A stretch of 64,000 bases of DNA from Streptantibioticus parmotrematis (GTDB lineage: Bacteria > Actinomycetota > Actinomycetes > Streptomycetales > Streptomycetaceae), in contig NZ_JAINVZ010000005.1 in NCBI RefSeq assembly GCF_019890615.1, positions 124,001-188,000 of the forward strand, read 5' to 3'. The number at the start of each line of letters is the position of its first letter. Positions within the stretch are counted from its first letter, which is position 1. A program made the position numbers and the translations under genes. This document shows positions 9,953 through 18,409 of the stretch, piece after piece. Below the pieces are notes generated by a model. The model was not told where the DNA came from. It made no database searches and was given only the letters and a program-made list of their open reading frames with translations.

Positions 9953-11164
9953 ATGCGACACCACACCTTGCGACGACACGTGAGCCCGGATCGGCTCGTG
10001 AGGCCGGATCGGGTCGTGAGCGCGCGTCGGCTCGCGACCGGAACGGCGGCCGCGCTGTCCGCGTTCACCTTGGCCCTGGCGGTGCCGTCCGCCGCGCACG
10101 CCGTATCGCGCGGTACGGTGCCCGAACGCGCCGCGGACAGCGGCTGCGGAGTGCTGGCGCCCGGCGCGTCGGCCGCCGCGCAGGCCGCCGTGCGGGCCGT
10201 CTGCTCGCAGATCGGCGTCTGGTACACCTGGGGTGGCGGCCACGGCGCGACGCCCGGACCGACCTACGGCTACTACGACGGCAGCGACCCGGCGAGCAAG
10301 GACGACGGCAGCCGCTACGGGTTCGACTGCTCCGGGCTCACCCGGTACGCGTACTACCAGGCGACCGGCCGCGACATCCTGGACGGCACCGCGAGCGACC
10401 AGTACCACAGTTCGCTGGCGGCGCAGCGGTTCAGCGCCGCGCAGGGCGACGGGCCGCTGCTCCCCGGCGACCTGATGTTCTGGGGCAGCGGCTACATCCA
10501 CCACGTCGCGATGTACATCGGCGCCGGGCAGATGGTCGAGGCCTACGAGTCCGGTACGCACATCCGCCGAACGGCGGTCCGCACCGGCGGCGACTACGCG
10601 GGAGCGATCCGGCTGGCCGCCACCCCGGGCAACCCCACCCCGCCCCCGGCGGGCGGCGGCAGCGTCTTCCAGACCTGGGGCACGGACGTGCGCACCCACA
10701 GCTCCCCGTCGACGACCTCCGGCGTGGTGAACACCTTCAGCGGTCCCACCCAGGTCGGTGTGGTCTGCCAGGAACACGCCCAGTCGGTCACGGCCGAGGG
10801 CTACACGAACGACGCGTGGTCCAAGCTCACCAACGGCTCGTGGATGACGAACATCTACATCAAGGGCCCGGCCTGGCTGCCCGGTGTGGCCGACTGCGGC
10901 GGCTCCCCGGCACCTGGAGGCGGCATCTCCGAGTCCACCTGGGGCACCGACGTGCGCACCCACACCGCGCCGAGCCTCGACGCCTCGGTCGCCGACCTGT
11001 TCCCGCAGCCCACCCGGATCGGCGTGGTGTGCCAGAAGCACGCGCAGTCCGTGTCGGCGGAGGGCTACACGAACGACGCGTGGTCCAAGCTCACGGACGG
11101 TTCCTGGATGACCAACATCTACATCAAGGGCGCTGCGTGGCTGGCGGGCGTTCCCACCTGCTGA
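9953..11164 (+). CDS. Secreted NlpC/P60 peptidase with two C-terminal SH3-like repeats
   Basis: The protein has 403 residues. An Arg-rich N-terminus and hydrophobic stretch (TAAALSAFTLALAVPSAAHA) form the signal peptide. The NlpC/P60 domain follows: the catalytic Cys is C126 (FDCSGLTRYAYYQ) and the catalytic His is H184 (HHVAMYIG), so it should cut peptide stems of peptidoglycan. After a Pro/Gly linker come two nearly identical repeats (about 240-315 and 330-403), each beginning TWGTDVRTH and containing EGYTNDAWSKLT and SWMTNIYIKG. These look like bacterial SH3 wall-binding modules with paired cysteines. GGGGGAT precedes the start. Two small genes for secreted proteins with related modules follow. 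Confidence 0.9.
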   Translation: MRHHTLRRHVSPDRLVRPDRVVSARRLATGTAAALSAFTLALAVPSAAHAVSRGTVPERAADSGCGVLAPGASAAAQAAVRAVCSQIGVWYTWGGGHGATPGPTYGYYDGSDPASKDDGSRYGFDCSGLTRYAYYQATGRDILDGTASDQYHSSLAAQRFSAAQGDGPLLPGDLMFWGSGYIHHVAMYIGAGQMVEAYESGTHIRRTAVRTGGDYAGAIRLAATPGNPTPPPAGGGSVFQTWGTDVRTHSSPSTTSGVVNTFSGPTQVGVVCQEHAQSVTAEGYTNDAWSKLTNGSWMTNIYIKGPAWLPGVADCGGSPAPGGGISESTWGTDVRTHTAPSLDASVADLFPQPTRIGVVCQKHAQSVSAEGYTNDAWSKLTDGSWMTNIYIKGAAWLAGVPTC

Positions 11165-11254
11165 GCGGCTCGGGACGGCCGGGTTCCTCCGGGGTGACCG
11201 AGGCTGTCCTCTCCGCTCTTGGCACCAACTCGCTTACGGAGAAGGAGAAGTGTC

Positions 11255-11773
11255 ATGTCCCTCCCCTTTCGGGGGCGCCGGGCGGGCCGCCGGGCGTCCG
11301 CCGCTCTGGCCGCCTGTATGACAGCCGGTCTCGTCGTGGCGGCGGCCCCGGCGCCGTCGAGCGCCGCGGCTGCTTTGGCCCCGTCCAACGCGGTGGCCGC
11401 TTCGGGCGCGGCGGGCGCGGCCCGGCCGGTCGCCGCGGCGTACCGGTCGCCGTCCGCCGCACGCCCGGCGGACGGCCACGGCCCCGGAACGTACGAGGTG
11501 TGGGCGACCGACGTCAACGTCCGCGACCCCGTAGACGAAGCACATGAACTGGCCTGCGACTCCTCGCCTTCGACCACCAACTGCGGTGCCGTGGTCGCCA
11601 CGCTGAGCAGCCCCGAGACCGTCTACGTCGCCTGCCAGCAGCCCGGCGAGACGATCGGCGGCAACCCGTACTGGCTCAGCGTCAGGGTCGGCGCCGAACT
11701 GTGGGGCTGGATGGCCGGTTACTACGTCAAGAACCACACCGACTCGATCGACGGCCTGCCGCGGTGCTCCTGA
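11255..11773 (+). CDS. Secreted SH3-like protein (172 aa)
   Basis: A strong GGAGAAGGAG selects the ATG at 11255. A signal peptide (RASAALAACMTAGLVVAAAPAPSSA) is followed by an Ala-rich, low-complexity linker. The C-terminal domain of about 90 residues has the SH3-like pattern EVWATDVNVRDPV ... ETVYVACQQPGETI ... YWLSVRVGAELWGWMAGYYVKN, with four cysteines that could form two disulfides. No enzyme motif is present. It probably binds the cell wall or modulates the neighbouring NlpC/P60 enzyme. The function is unknown. Confidence 0.75.
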   Translation: MSLPFRGRRAGRRASAALAACMTAGLVVAAAPAPSSAAAALAPSNAVAASGAAGAARPVAAAYRSPSAARPADGHGPGTYEVWATDVNVRDPVDEAHELACDSSPSTTNCGAVVATLSSPETVYVACQQPGETIGGNPYWLSVRVGAELWGWMAGYYVKNHTDSIDGLPRCS

Positions 11774-11855
11774 TCCGGGCCGACCGGACCGCTTCCGCCC
11801 GCCGTGCGTTCGACCATGACTCATCTCTGCCGACACTCGAAGAAAGGCCAGCTCC

Positions 11856-12203
11856 ATGACGATCCGCAAGAGCAGGAAGTCCCTCGGCGCCGCTTTCGCC
11901 GCGACCGTCCTCGCGGCCTCCCTCGGTGTGGCCGCGGCCCCCTCCGCGCAGGCCGCCGTCGCGGCCCGGCCGCAGGCGCTGAGCGGTGACTTCACGGCCA
12001 CCGGAGTGCGCATTCACACCGACTCGTACAGCGGAGCCCCGGCCCTCGGCGAGGGCAACCCGGGCGACGGACTCACCTTCTGGCAGGCGACCGAGGGCGA
12101 GTACAACCCGGCGTGCGGCAACGACCAGTGGGCCCAGATCACCGACCACCGCACGCACGTGAAGGGGTGGGTCTCCGTCTGCTACATCCACGTCAACGGC
12201 TGA
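11856..12203 (+). CDS. Small secreted SH3-like protein (115 aa)
   Basis: GAAAGG precedes the ATG. The signal peptide (SLGAAFAATVLAASLGVAAAPSAQA) ends near residue 33, leaving a mature domain of about 80 residues: DFTATGVRIHTDSYSG ... GDGLTFWQATEGEYNPACGNDQWAQITDHR ... GWVSVCYIHVNG. The order of motifs (V-R-I-H, a W/Q core, W-V-S-V-C-Y-I) matches the SH3-like modules of the two upstream genes, so the three look like a diverged family made by duplication. Two cysteines probably form one disulfide. Confidence 0.75.
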   Translation: MTIRKSRKSLGAAFAATVLAASLGVAAAPSAQAAVAARPQALSGDFTATGVRIHTDSYSGAPALGEGNPGDGLTFWQATEGEYNPACGNDQWAQITDHRTHVKGWVSVCYIHVNG

Positions 12204-12243
12204 CCCGCCTTCTCCGCGCCACCCTCGACCCGCTGGCGTGGCC

Positions 12244-12281
12244 GTCGCCGGATGCCGCACCCCCACGCGGCATCCGGCGAC
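12244..12281. terminator. Perfect 15-bp-stem terminator
   Basis: GTCGCCGGATGCCGC (12244-12258) and its exact reverse complement (12267-12281) enclose an 8-nt loop between convergent genes. No T-tract follows, as is common in Streptomyces. Confidence 0.9.
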
Positions 12282-12290
12282 ACGACTCGT

Positions 12291-12351
12291 CAGCGGTGAG
12301 CGGTCAGCGGTCAGCTTGCGCCGTCGGCCGTCGGCCGTCGGCCGTCAGCGG
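12291..12351. repeat. Short tandem repeats (GGTCAGC and CGTCGGC units)
   Basis: Three CGTCGGC units in a row are flanked by GCGGTCA/GGTCAGC units. They end at the stop codon of the leftward membrane-protein gene. They are non-coding and look like slippage-prone simple sequence. Confidence 0.7.
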
Positions 12352-13044
12352 TCAGTGCCGTGCGGGTCGCGCCTTCTTGGCCGACTGGACGGTCCACACC
12401 ATCAGCAGTCCGTAGACGACGAGCATGAGCGTCTGGGAGGCGTTGGCCGCAGCCCCGATCGGCAGCAGATAGATGGCCGCGATGCGCGCAGCCGCGTCGA
12501 CCAGCAGGCCGACACCCCACACCAGCGAGGTGCGGTACCAGCGAGCACGCATCGTGCCGGTGTTCGCGGCGGCCTGGAACTGCTCGTAGCGAGCCCCACC
12601 CGCGGAACGGGCCACGCGTTGCGCGGCGTAGTAGGCGAGCGGGCGGCCGATGACGCAACTGCCCACCAGCACGAGGCCCGCCGCGCACGACATCGCGGAG
12701 TCCTTGGCGAGGACGAACCGGGGGTCCCCGGTAATGAAGCTCAGCGCCAGCCCGGCCCCGAAGACGGCGAGCAGGAAGACCGCGAACGGATCGAGCCTCC
12801 GCTGCCGCACCGCCACCCACACCACACGCAGGCCGGAGACGACGGTGCCCGTGAGCAGGGCGGCGTAGCTGCTCGCCCCGAGCAGTTCGGCGACGAAGTA
12901 GGCGATCACCGGGAGACCGATGTCGTAGAGGAACATGGTGATCAGGGCGCGCGGGACCGGGCCGCCGCGTTCTTCGTCCAACGGCTTTCCGGGCACGGGC
13001 CCCGAACCGGCCGAATTCCTGGGACCGAAAGAGTGCGATGGCAT
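12352..13044 (-). CDS. VC0807-like integral membrane protein
   Basis: The protein has 230 residues and about six hydrophobic segments (ALITMFLYDIGLPVIAYFVAEL, YAALLTGTVVSGLRVVWVAV, FAVFLLAVFGAGLALSFITG, MSCAAGLVLVGSCVIG, LVWGVGLLVDAAARIAAIYLL, TLMLVVYGLLMVWTV). The LFYD/LYDIGLP start and the RxVLAKDS segment match the VC0807 family, whose role is unknown. GGGGAG precedes the ATG. It is divergent from another membrane protein and a two-component system, and two identical palindromes lie between them. Confidence 0.7.
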   Translation of the reverse strand: MPSHSFGPRNSAGSGPVPGKPLDEERGGPVPRALITMFLYDIGLPVIAYFVAELLGASSYAALLTGTVVSGLRVVWVAVRQRRLDPFAVFLLAVFGAGLALSFITGDPRFVLAKDSAMSCAAGLVLVGSCVIGRPLAYYAAQRVARSAGGARYEQFQAAANTGTMRARWYRTSLVWGVGLLVDAAARIAAIYLLPIGAAANASQTLMLVVYGLLMVWTVQSAKKARPARH

Positions 13045-13226
13045 GGCGGGAACTCCCCATCAGTGAATGGCAGGTACGCGGCAGGTGATCCAAGTGCGGG
13101 CCCGGAAAGGTGAATTTGGCCTCCCCCAGGCGGCGGTCCGGAATGCCGGAGTGGATTCCCCGTCGCGATTCGCCTTTCACGCTAGGGCGGTAGTCGAACG
13201 CGGTCATGCGGCGGCTGCCGTAGATC

Positions 13227-13249
13227 CGGGTGGAGAAGCGTCTCCACCC
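13227..13249. promoter_or_regulatory. Palindromic operator copy 1 (GGGTGGAGA-n4-TCTCCACCC)
   Basis: GGGTGGAGA (13228-13236) and TCTCCACCC (13241-13249) form a perfect 9-bp palindrome around AGCG. The same sequence recurs 186 bp downstream. It lies 183 bp from the leftward membrane-protein start. The pair is a candidate binding site for the NarL-type response regulator encoded nearby. Confidence 0.7.
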
Positions 13250-13412
13250 TGACGCGGCGACGGTCGATGAGCTGAGCACCGGTCCGGACTTCCCGCGGAG
13301 CCTCCGCCTGGGCCAACTCGGCTCTCCACCCCGTCCGTAGACGCTCAACTCGGGCCGCCGACCGAGTGTCTCCGCAGGTCACAGCTGTCCTCACACGGTC
13401 GGGCTACACCCA

Positions 13413-13436
13413 CGGGTGGAGAGCGATCTCCACCCG
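13413..13436. promoter_or_regulatory. Palindromic operator copy 2 (CGGGTGGAGA-n4-TCTCCACCCG)
   Basis: This is a perfect 10-bp palindrome around GCGA, sharing both arms with copy 1. It lies 88 bp upstream of the rightward start, at promoter distance. Confidence 0.7.
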
Positions 13437-13523
13437 GAATACGTTCCTGGGTGCACGACTCCGGCGCCAATTCCCCGTAATTTCCATGGTGTCGAGACGA
13501 CGCATCGAGTGGAGGCGACGGAG

Positions 13524-14147
13524 ATGAGCGGGCCGGTGGAAATCGTACTGGTCGTGGCGGGGATCGGCTATGTGCTGGCGCGGCGACTGATGGGGGAGCC
13601 CGCGCAGGCCAAGCGCATGCTGATCCTGCCCGCGGTGCTGACCGTGATAGGGCTGTCCGACCTGAGCGGGCAGGTGAAGACGCCGCTTTCCCTGCTCTTC
13701 CTCGTGGCCACCGCGGGAGTGAGCCTCGCGCTCGGAGCGCTGCGGGGATGGAGCGTGCGCATATCCCAGCAGGACGGGCTCGCCTTCATCCGTTACACGG
13801 GGACGACGGTGGCGCTGTGGGTCCTCAATCTGGTGGTCAAGTTCGGCGCGAACCTCGTCCTCGGCGCGGTCGACTCCAAGGACGCCGGCGCGGTCGGCAA
13901 CAGCCTGCTCTTCACTCTCGGGCTGGGCATACTCGCCGAGGGCGCGGTCGCGCTCTACCGGGCCCTGAGCGCCGATCACCGGGTCATGTGGACCCAGGGC
14001 CAGGACGGGGCGCCGCACCGGATGTCCCCGTTCCTCGACACCCTCCAGCACAGTCTGAACGGCCGCGCCGACGTCCCGGAAGGAGAGAGCTGGTCCGGCG
14101 AGTGGAACACTCGGTCCCGCACGCTCCGCCGCCAGCGTCGTCGATGA
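13524..14147 (+). CDS. Integral membrane protein (CcdC/DUF1453-like)
   Basis: The protein has 207 residues from ATG 13524 (GGAGGCGACGGAG upstream). At least four membrane segments are visible: VEIVLVVAGIGYVLARRL, LILPAVLTVIGLSDL, LSLLFLVATAGVSLALGAL, GTTVALWVLNLVVKFGANLVL, SLLFTLGLGILAEGAVALY. The alternation of segments and the ARRLMGEP loop recall DUF1453/CcdC-like proteins, but the match is not certain. The C-terminal 50 residues are hydrophilic and basic. It stands 19 bp before the sensor-kinase gene, so it is probably co-transcribed and may be part of the signalling unit. Confidence 0.75.
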   Translation: MSGPVEIVLVVAGIGYVLARRLMGEPAQAKRMLILPAVLTVIGLSDLSGQVKTPLSLLFLVATAGVSLALGALRGWSVRISQQDGLAFIRYTGTTVALWVLNLVVKFGANLVLGAVDSKDAGAVGNSLLFTLGLGILAEGAVALYRALSADHRVMWTQGQDGAPHRMSPFLDTLQHSLNGRADVPEGESWSGEWNTRSRTLRRQRRR

Positions 14148-14166
14148 GGATCGGAAACCTAGCGCC

Positions 14167-15327
14167 ATGGCCACGACGGAACAGCGGCCGGATGCCGGCC
14201 CGCGCCACTTCCACGACGAGTTGATCCGGCCGTTCCTGGTGGCCGTCGCGGTCGCCGTCACCGCCGTGCAGTGGCCGCACGGGCACATCCTGTACCCGGC
14301 GGTGGCGCTGCCGCTCTTCGTCCTCACCACGGTCGCGGCGATCGGAGCGCTGCTGCCGACGGGTTGGATGACGGAGCGTCAGCGAGTGGCCGTGATGGCC
14401 GCGTACATGCTGTTCGGTTCGTTGCTGCTGCCGCTCGCCCACCAGACCGCGATGGCCGCGATGTTCCCGTACGTCGCCGCGGCGTCGGCGGGCGGGGTGC
14501 TCGCCTCGCGAAAGGCGGCGATCGGCGTGGCGGTCGCGGGCGCCCTCGCCGCCACCGGTGCCACCCAGCTCGTTCTGAGGCTGGCACCCGACGCCCCGCA
14601 GTGGTCGTGGTGGGTGACGCTGACCGTGGCACTGCCCGTCTACATCGGGATGTCCAACAGGGACCGCCGGGACGCCCTGCGCAACGCCCAACTCGCCGCG
14701 GAGGAGGCGAGGCGCGCCACCGCCTCCGAGGCGCGGGAGGCGGCACTGATCGAACGGGGTCGTATCGCCCGGGAGATCCACGACGTGCTCGGCCACTCGC
14801 TGTCCGGTATCGCGCTGCAACTGGACATGGCCGACGCACTGCGCGACAGCGGGCGCGGACAGGACGCCGTCGCGGCCGTCCGCAGGGCCAGGGCGCTGGC
14901 CGTCGACAGCATCAACGAGACCCGTCGCGCGGTGCACGCCCTGCGGGAGGACACCCTGCCGCTGCCCGACACCCTGCGTCTGCTCGCCGAGCACGGCGCC
15001 GTCGAGTTCACCGTGACCGGTGACCCCGTCGCCGTCGCCGCCGACCAGGCGCACACGATGGTCCGCACGGCGCAGGAGGCGCTCACCAACGCGGCCAAGT
15101 ACGCCCCGGGCGCACGGCGGGAGATGCGTCTGGCCTTCACCGCCGATCACGTTACGCTGACCGTGCGCAACGGCCCGCCGCCCGAGGAACCGCGCGCCGA
15201 CCTGGCAGGCGGCACCGGGGTGGGGCTTGTCGGCCTGCGTGAGCGCGCCGCCCTGCTGGGCGGCACCCTCCGGGCGGAGCCGACCCGGGAGGGTGGCTGG
15301 ACCGTGGAACTGGAGCTGCCCCGATGA
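14167..15327 (+). CDS. Sensor histidine kinase (NarL/HisKA_3 class)
   Basis: The protein has 386 residues. The N-terminal half has four or five membrane helices. The dimerisation helix carries phospho-acceptor H205 in EIHDVLGHSLSGIALQLDMAD, and the C-terminus has a compact HATPase (AQEALTNAAKYAPGA, GTGVGLVGLRERAALLGG). The stop codon overlaps the response-regulator ATG (ATGA), so the pair is translated together. The signal is unknown. Many such Streptomyces pairs respond to envelope stress. Confidence 0.93.
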   Translation: MATTEQRPDAGPRHFHDELIRPFLVAVAVAVTAVQWPHGHILYPAVALPLFVLTTVAAIGALLPTGWMTERQRVAVMAAYMLFGSLLLPLAHQTAMAAMFPYVAAASAGGVLASRKAAIGVAVAGALAATGATQLVLRLAPDAPQWSWWVTLTVALPVYIGMSNRDRRDALRNAQLAAEEARRATASEAREAALIERGRIAREIHDVLGHSLSGIALQLDMADALRDSGRGQDAVAAVRRARALAVDSINETRRAVHALREDTLPLPDTLRLLAEHGAVEFTVTGDPVAVAADQAHTMVRTAQEALTNAAKYAPGARREMRLAFTADHVTLTVRNGPPPEEPRADLAGGTGVGLVGLRERAALLGGTLRAEPTREGGWTVELELPR

Positions 15328-15980
15328 CCGAGGACCGCACGATCACGCTCGCCGTCGCCGACGACCAAGCCACTGTCCGCGAGGCGCTCGCGGTCATGCT
15401 CGGACTGGCCGACGACGTCACCGTGGTGGCCACCGCGAGCGATGGCGCCGAAGCGGTGGAGGCCGTGGAACGTCACCGTCCCGACGTGATCCTGATGGAC
15501 CTCAACATGCCGGTCATGGGCGGGGTGGAGGCGACCGAACGCATTCACCGCGCGGCCCCCGGCACCACCGTCCTCGTGCTGACCACCTTCGACGACGACG
15601 AGTCGATCCTGGCCGCGCTGCGCGCGGGCGCCAGCGGCTACCTGACCAAGGACGCCGACCGGGGCACGATCCTCCAGGCGGTGCGCACCGCCGCCGAAGG
15701 GCAGACCGTGCTGGCCCCCGAGGTCCAGCGGCGGCTCCTCGCCCTGGCGACCCGGCCCGCCCCGGCGGCGCCCCGCGAGGAGGAGCGCGTCGCCCTGACC
15801 GCGAGGGAACGCGAGATCCTCGGCCTGATCGGTGAGGGGCTGCGCAATCCGGAGATCGCGCGGAGGCTGGTGATCAGCGAGGCGACGGTGAAGACCCACA
15901 TCAACAACCTGTTCGCCAAGGCCGACCTGCACTCCCGCGCCGACGCGGTCCGGTACGCCCTGCGCCGCCAGGGTTCCTGA
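15324..15980 (+). CDS. LuxR/NarL-family response regulator
   Basis: The protein has 218 residues. The receiver domain has acidic D15/D16 (VADDQ), phospho-acceptor D59 (VILMDLNMP) and the conserved lysine (YLTKDADRG). The C-terminal LuxR helix-turn-helix reads LTAREREILGLIGEGLRNPEIARRL ... TVKTHINNLFAKADLHSRADAV. Translational overlap with the upstream kinase makes this its cognate regulator. The twin palindromes at 13.2-13.4 kb are the best local candidates for its target. Confidence 0.95.
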   Translation: MTEDRTITLAVADDQATVREALAVMLGLADDVTVVATASDGAEAVEAVERHRPDVILMDLNMPVMGGVEATERIHRAAPGTTVLVLTTFDDDESILAALRAGASGYLTKDADRGTILQAVRTAAEGQTVLAPEVQRRLLALATRPAPAAPREEERVALTAREREILGLIGEGLRNPEIARRLVISEATVKTHINNLFAKADLHSRADAVRYALRRQGS

Positions 15981-16075
15981 GCGCCGTCCTCACCGGGCCA
16001 CGTCGGCCGGGCACGCCACCGCGACCCGCCGCGGCTGATTGCCGCCACCCGGCCGGCGTCTGAGACGGTGGAGCG

Positions 16076-16819
16076 ATGCACGAGATCGATCAGGCCGCTG
16101 CCCGCGAAGCCGAGCACGGCGCCGACCCCGAGCCCGCGCGTGTCCTCGTGGTGGACGACGACCCGGACGTGCGCGCGGCGGTGGAGGACGGGCTGACCAT
16201 CGAGGGGTACGAGGTCCGGGGCGCCGCCGACGGGCACGCCGCGCTCGCCGAACTGGCCGCGTGGCCGCCGGACGCCATCGTTTTGGACGTGCTCATGCCG
16301 GTCCTGGACGGGCTGGCGGTCTGCCGGCGTCTGCGCGCGCTGGGCGACCGGACGCCGGTGCTGGTGCTCACCGCGCTCGACTCGGTGCGGGAGCGGGTGG
16401 ACGGCCTGGACGCCGGAGCGGACGACTACCTGGTCAAGCCCTTCGCGCTGGACGAACTGCTGGCCCGGGTGCGGGCGCTGCTGCGCAGGTCGTCGGACCG
16501 GCCGGACGGGGCCCGGGAGGAACTGGTCTTCGCGGACCTGCGGATGGACCCCCTGACCCGCACCGGCGACCGGGGCGGGCGTGCGCTGGAGTTCACCCGT
16601 ACCGAGGCCGCCCTGCTGGAGTTGCTGATGCGGCACCCGGGGCGGGTGCTGACCCGTGAGGTGATGGTGGACCGGGTGTGGGGCGGTGACGTCGGGGCGT
16701 CGTCCAACTCCCTCGCGGTGTACGTCGGTTACCTGCGCAGGAAGCTGGAGGCCGAGGGCGAACCGCGATTGCTGCACACCGTGCACGGCGTCGGCTACCG
16801 TCTGGACCTGCCCCGATGA
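16076..16819 (+). CDS. OmpR/PhoB-family response regulator
   Basis: The protein has 247 residues. The receiver has VVDDDPDV, phospho-acceptor D71 (AIVLDVLMP) and lysine in DDYLVKPFALDELLARV. The C-terminal winged helix contains LEFTRTEAALLELLMRHPGRVLTRE and VYVGYLRRKLE ... HTVHGVGYRL. The domain order and sequence resemble actinobacterial MprA-type regulators. Its TGA overlaps the ATG of the kinase gene. Confidence 0.95.
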   Translation: MHEIDQAAAREAEHGADPEPARVLVVDDDPDVRAAVEDGLTIEGYEVRGAADGHAALAELAAWPPDAIVLDVLMPVLDGLAVCRRLRALGDRTPVLVLTALDSVRERVDGLDAGADDYLVKPFALDELLARVRALLRRSSDRPDGAREELVFADLRMDPLTRTGDRGGRALEFTRTEAALLELLMRHPGRVLTREVMVDRVWGGDVGASSNSLAVYVGYLRRKLEAEGEPRLLHTVHGVGYRLDLPR

Positions 16820-18336
16820 TTCGTACGCGCGGAGCGGGAGCGGACCGGGCCGGGCGCGCCCGGTTCCGCATGCCCCTGCGCACCCGGCTGGCGTGGATCA
16901 CGTCGGCGACCGTGGCCCTCGTGCTGGTCGGCGCGTGCGCGGCCGCGTTCCTCGTCGTGCGCTACGAACTCACCCGGCAGCTCGACCTGCAACTCACCCG
17001 TCAGGCGCACCAGATCATCCGGCAGGGCGGTGACCTGGCTCCGCAGGTGGTGGAGGGCGAGTGCGACTGGCTCGCGGCTCCGGCCTGCGCCCAGGTGGTG
17101 CCGGCCGATCCGTCGCGCGACCCGTCGAAGCCGTATCTGCTGCCGGTGACCGGCGAGACCCGCGCCGTGGCGGCGGGCCGTTCACCGGCGGGCTGGACGA
17201 ACATCACGTTGAGCGGCAGACCCGCCCGCATGCTCACCACCCCCGCCGGACACCGCACCGCCCTCCAGGTCGCCGTGCGGTCCGACGGCGTGCGGGACGC
17301 GACACGGCAGGCCGGGGAGCTGATGGTGGCGATCGGCGGCGTGGGCGTGGTGCTCGCGGGCGTGCTCGGATACGGCGCCGCGCGCGCCGGACTGTCGCCG
17401 GTGGCGGCCCTGACCGCCGTCGTGGAGCGCATCGCCGCCACCCGGGACGCCCGCCATCGCGTCGAACTGCCGCCGGGGAACGCGGGACGGCGGGACGAGG
17501 TGACCCGGCTGGGTGCCGCCTTCACCACCATGCTGGCCGAGTTGGACGCGTCGGTCACGGCCCAGCGCCGCCTGGTCGCCGACGCCTCGCACGAACTGCG
17601 CACCCCTCTGACCGCGTTGCGCACCAACGCCGAACTGCTCGCCAGGGCCGACCGCCTCACCTCGGCCCAACGGGACCGCGCGTCGGCCGCGTTGGACCGG
17701 CAGGTGCGTGAGGTGGGTCAACTGGTCTCCGACCTGGTCGAGTTGGCCCGGGACGAGGAGCCTCGGCCGTTGGTGGAACGAGTCGTCCCGGCCGCGTTGG
17801 CAGGCGAGTGCGTGGCCGTCGCACGCGATCACTGGCCCGGTGTCGAATTCCGGCTCGCCGTCGCCGCCGACGCGGCGGACACGACCGTGCTCGGTGTACC
17901 GGCGCGCCTGGTCAGGCTGCTGGGCAATCTGCTCGACAACGCGGCCAAGTTCAGCCCGCCCGGTGGTCGTGTGGAGGTGGCGGTGCGGGTGCCGTCGGAG
18001 GCGCCCGACAGCCTCGACGTGGTGGTGCGCGACCACGGGCCGGGGATCGCGCCCGCCGACCTGCCGTACGTCTTCGACCGCTTCTACCGGGCGAGCGCCG
18101 CGCGCGCCCTGCCGGGTTCGGGCCTGGGCCTGGCGATGGCCCGCCAGATCGCCCGTGCGCACGGCGCGGACCTCACCGCCGAGACGCCCCCGACCGGCGG
18201 CGGGACGCCGGCCGGGGGCCCGGCCGAGGCGGCGGGTGCGGGCGCGTTGTTCCGGCTGCGGTTGCCCACGACCGGCTCCCCGTTCGCGGCCCAGGGGGAC
18301 GCGGACGACTCCGGCTTCCCGGAAGGGACCGCGTAA
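16816..18336 (+). CDS. Sensor histidine kinase (MprB-like)
   Basis: The protein has 506 residues. The first membrane helix is at about 27-50 (SATVALVLVGACAAAFLVV), followed by an extracytoplasmic sensor loop of about 115 residues with a C-x-n-C pair (GECDWLAAPACAQ). The second helix (LMVAIGGVGVVLAGVLGYGAARAG) is followed by a HAMP linker. The H-box has H259 (DASHELRTPLTAL), the N-box is LLGNLLDNAAKFSP, and the G-boxes include DHGPGIAPADL and GSGLGLAMARQI. It forms an operon with the OmpR-type regulator. The next gene encodes a secreted glycoside-hydrolase-like protein that could be a target. Confidence 0.93.
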   Translation: MIRTRGAGADRAGRARFRMPLRTRLAWITSATVALVLVGACAAAFLVVRYELTRQLDLQLTRQAHQIIRQGGDLAPQVVEGECDWLAAPACAQVVPADPSRDPSKPYLLPVTGETRAVAAGRSPAGWTNITLSGRPARMLTTPAGHRTALQVAVRSDGVRDATRQAGELMVAIGGVGVVLAGVLGYGAARAGLSPVAALTAVVERIAATRDARHRVELPPGNAGRRDEVTRLGAAFTTMLAELDASVTAQRRLVADASHELRTPLTALRTNAELLARADRLTSAQRDRASAALDRQVREVGQLVSDLVELARDEEPRPLVERVVPAALAGECVAVARDHWPGVEFRLAVAADAADTTVLGVPARLVRLLGNLLDNAAKFSPPGGRVEVAVRVPSEAPDSLDVVVRDHGPGIAPADLPYVFDRFYRASAARALPGSGLGLAMARQIARAHGADLTAETPPTGGGTPAGGPAEAAGAGALFRLRLPTTGSPFAAQGDADDSGFPEGTA

Positions 18337-18409
18337 GGTGCGGGCGGCGCGAAGCGGTCCGGCGGACCTCTCACATCTCTCTTAGAACGCGTCGGCAGGC
18401 TCGTCCGGC

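Larger units (their letters stand above)
13045..13523. other. 480-bp divergent intergenic region with twin palindromes
   Basis: No gene is visible here. Apart from the two palindromes listed separately, a possible leftward promoter (ATGACC ... TAGCGT on the minus strand, about 13175-13205) overlaps the side facing the VC0807-like gene. Confidence 0.5.

Noticed and set aside
12291-12351. Repeat block considered as a CRISPR fragment
   Set aside because: Units are about 7 bp, contiguous and without spacers, and there are no cas genes.
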